In this document: piece by piece, positions 63,458 to 64,000 of the stretch
How the letters are laid out: the number at the start of each line of letters is the position of its first letter
Numbering within the stretch: position 1 is the first letter of the stretch
Assembly: GCA_029688905.1 (NCBI GenBank)
Contig: JARULB010000006.1
Span: 62,001-126,000 of the forward strand
Source of the DNA: Balneolales bacterium ANBcel1
GTDB lineage: Bacteria > Bacteroidota > Rhodothermia > Balneolales > Natronogracilivirgulaceae
Length of the DNA stretch: 64,000 nt
Reading direction: 5' to 3'
Notes under the pieces: generated by a model
The model's database searches: none
The model's input: only the letters and a program-made list of their open reading frames with translations
What the model was told of the DNA's origin: nothing
Translations under genes and position numbers: made by a program

Positions 63458-64000
63458 TCATGAATATTCCTGGGGAGAGTACTTGGGGCACTTCTTATCG
63501 GCAAAGAGCGGTTGGAGGCGGGAGTGCCGCTGGATGCCATCCACCAGGGGGATGCTCACCCAGTCGTCGCCGATCAATGGACGCGCATAGCGAATGAAGT
63601 CGTCGGTCACATCATGCCGGTTGTCGGCGATCCACTGCTGCGGGAATTCACGCTCCGAGTTGGCGACCTGATCGAGCGGCACCTTGTCGTACCACACATG
63701 GTAGAGGTCACCCGGCATGCGCAGGATGGTGGACATGAAGCCCGATCCATCCTCTTTTGCGATCATCACCGCCTTCTGTCCCACACGGTACGCCTCTTCG
63801 AGATCGGTTACGGAGGCATAGATCATGTTGTGGCGCTGGTCGGTGCCCGGAACATTGTTACGCGCCGCGCCACGTGCCGGCAGCCCTTTCTCGTTGAGAT
63901 GGTTGACCAGCTTCTGGCCCACCGTGATTTTGCTTGCCGAGAACTGGGTGTGCCCGAAGGAGTCTTTGGTTTCACCGATATCCCCCATCGGGAAGCCCTC
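63458..64000 (-). CDS. 6-phosphofructokinase, PPi-type, C-terminal part (runs off right edge)
   Basis: About 180 C-terminal codons of a phosphofructokinase. The segment MIYASVTDLEEAYRVGQKAV, VPLDQVANSEREFPQQWI and DDFIRYARPLIG resembles the C-terminal portion of the long-chain, PPi-dependent PFK clade. The frame stays open to the right edge (before the first internal Met it reads EGFP). The catalytic N-terminal half is outside, so ATP versus PPi use cannot be decided. It is co-directional with uxuA, 69 bp upstream of it. Confidence 0.75.
   Translation of the reverse strand, partial: EGFPMGDIGETKDSFGHTQFSASKITVGQKLVNHLNEKGLPARGAARNNVPGTDQRHNMIYASVTDLEEAYRVGQKAVMIAKEDGSGFMSTILRMPGDLYHVWYDKVPLDQVANSEREFPQQWIADNRHDVTDDFIRYARPLIGDDWVSIPLVDGIQRHSRLQPLFADKKCPKYSPQEYS

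Overview
The window reads as one stretch of a chromosome from the FCB superphylum, most likely Balneolota, Rhodothermota or a near relative. The evidence is indirect. Four large secreted proteins end in type IX secretion (T9SS) C-terminal domains with the [10 protein letters not shown] signature, there are three large TonB-dependent receptors, the ECF sigma factor is of Bacteroidota style, and Shine-Dalgarno sequences are weak or absent at many starts. GC content is moderately high. No rRNA, tRNA, CRISPR array, insertion sequence or prophage was seen.

Positions 1-8.5 kb hold housekeeping and accessory genes: a partial SDR, an alpha/beta hydrolase, a tiny membrane protein, an RNA 2',3'-cyclic phosphodiesterase (ThpR), acylphosphatase, a CaCA-type Ca2+/Na+ antiporter, a cytosolic GH13 amylase, a four-helix membrane protein, and a metallo-beta-lactamase exonuclease of the 'DNA ligase-associated' type. 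That exonuclease overlaps a 380-residue protein that looks like an ATP-dependent DNA ligase whose whole nucleotidyltransferase domain is absent. From 8.7 to 11.2 kb there are three consecutive genes with pilin-like N-terminal helices (a possible minor-pilin/PilX-like cassette). From 11.3 to 18 kb there are two Gfo/Idh/MocA oxidoreductases, a PmoA/DUF6807-like lipoprotein, a DUF4914 (PEPCK-like P-loop) protein, and an orphan 73-codon T9SS sorting-domain remnant.

Positions 18-64 kb form a pectin/polyuronate utilisation island. Secreted enzymes are a PL9-like lyase, a GH43, a PL1 lyase with T9SS tail, a GH28 polygalacturonase, a second PL1 fused to an N-terminal HEAT-like region, and a GH88-like unsaturated uronyl hydrolase (cytosolic or periplasmic). 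Other surface proteins are a 1,571-residue repeat protein, a plant-type LRR protein and an RCC1-repeat protein. Uptake would use three tandem TonB-dependent receptors (no SusD partner is present) and a DASS-family dicarboxylate/anion symporter. Intracellular catabolism is encoded at the right end by uxaC, uxuA, kdgK and eda, leading to pyruvate and glyceraldehyde-3-phosphate, next to the end of a PPi-type phosphofructokinase. An SDR and two more Gfo/Idh/MocA proteins probably supply redox steps.

Regulators are one LacI-family repressor and one ECF sigma factor without a neighbouring anti-sigma gene. A recurrent 12-bp dyad, consensus KTAAyCGGTTAC with a central CpG, occurs at eight intergenic places between 27.4 and 58.6 kb, upstream of the giant repeat protein, two TonB receptors, apbE, lacI/GH28 and the sigma factor. 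It is a good candidate operator for the LacI regulator. Three clear intrinsic terminators punctuate the minus-strand genes. Two gene remnants (16.7 kb and 20.6 kb) show that this polysaccharide locus has been losing genes.
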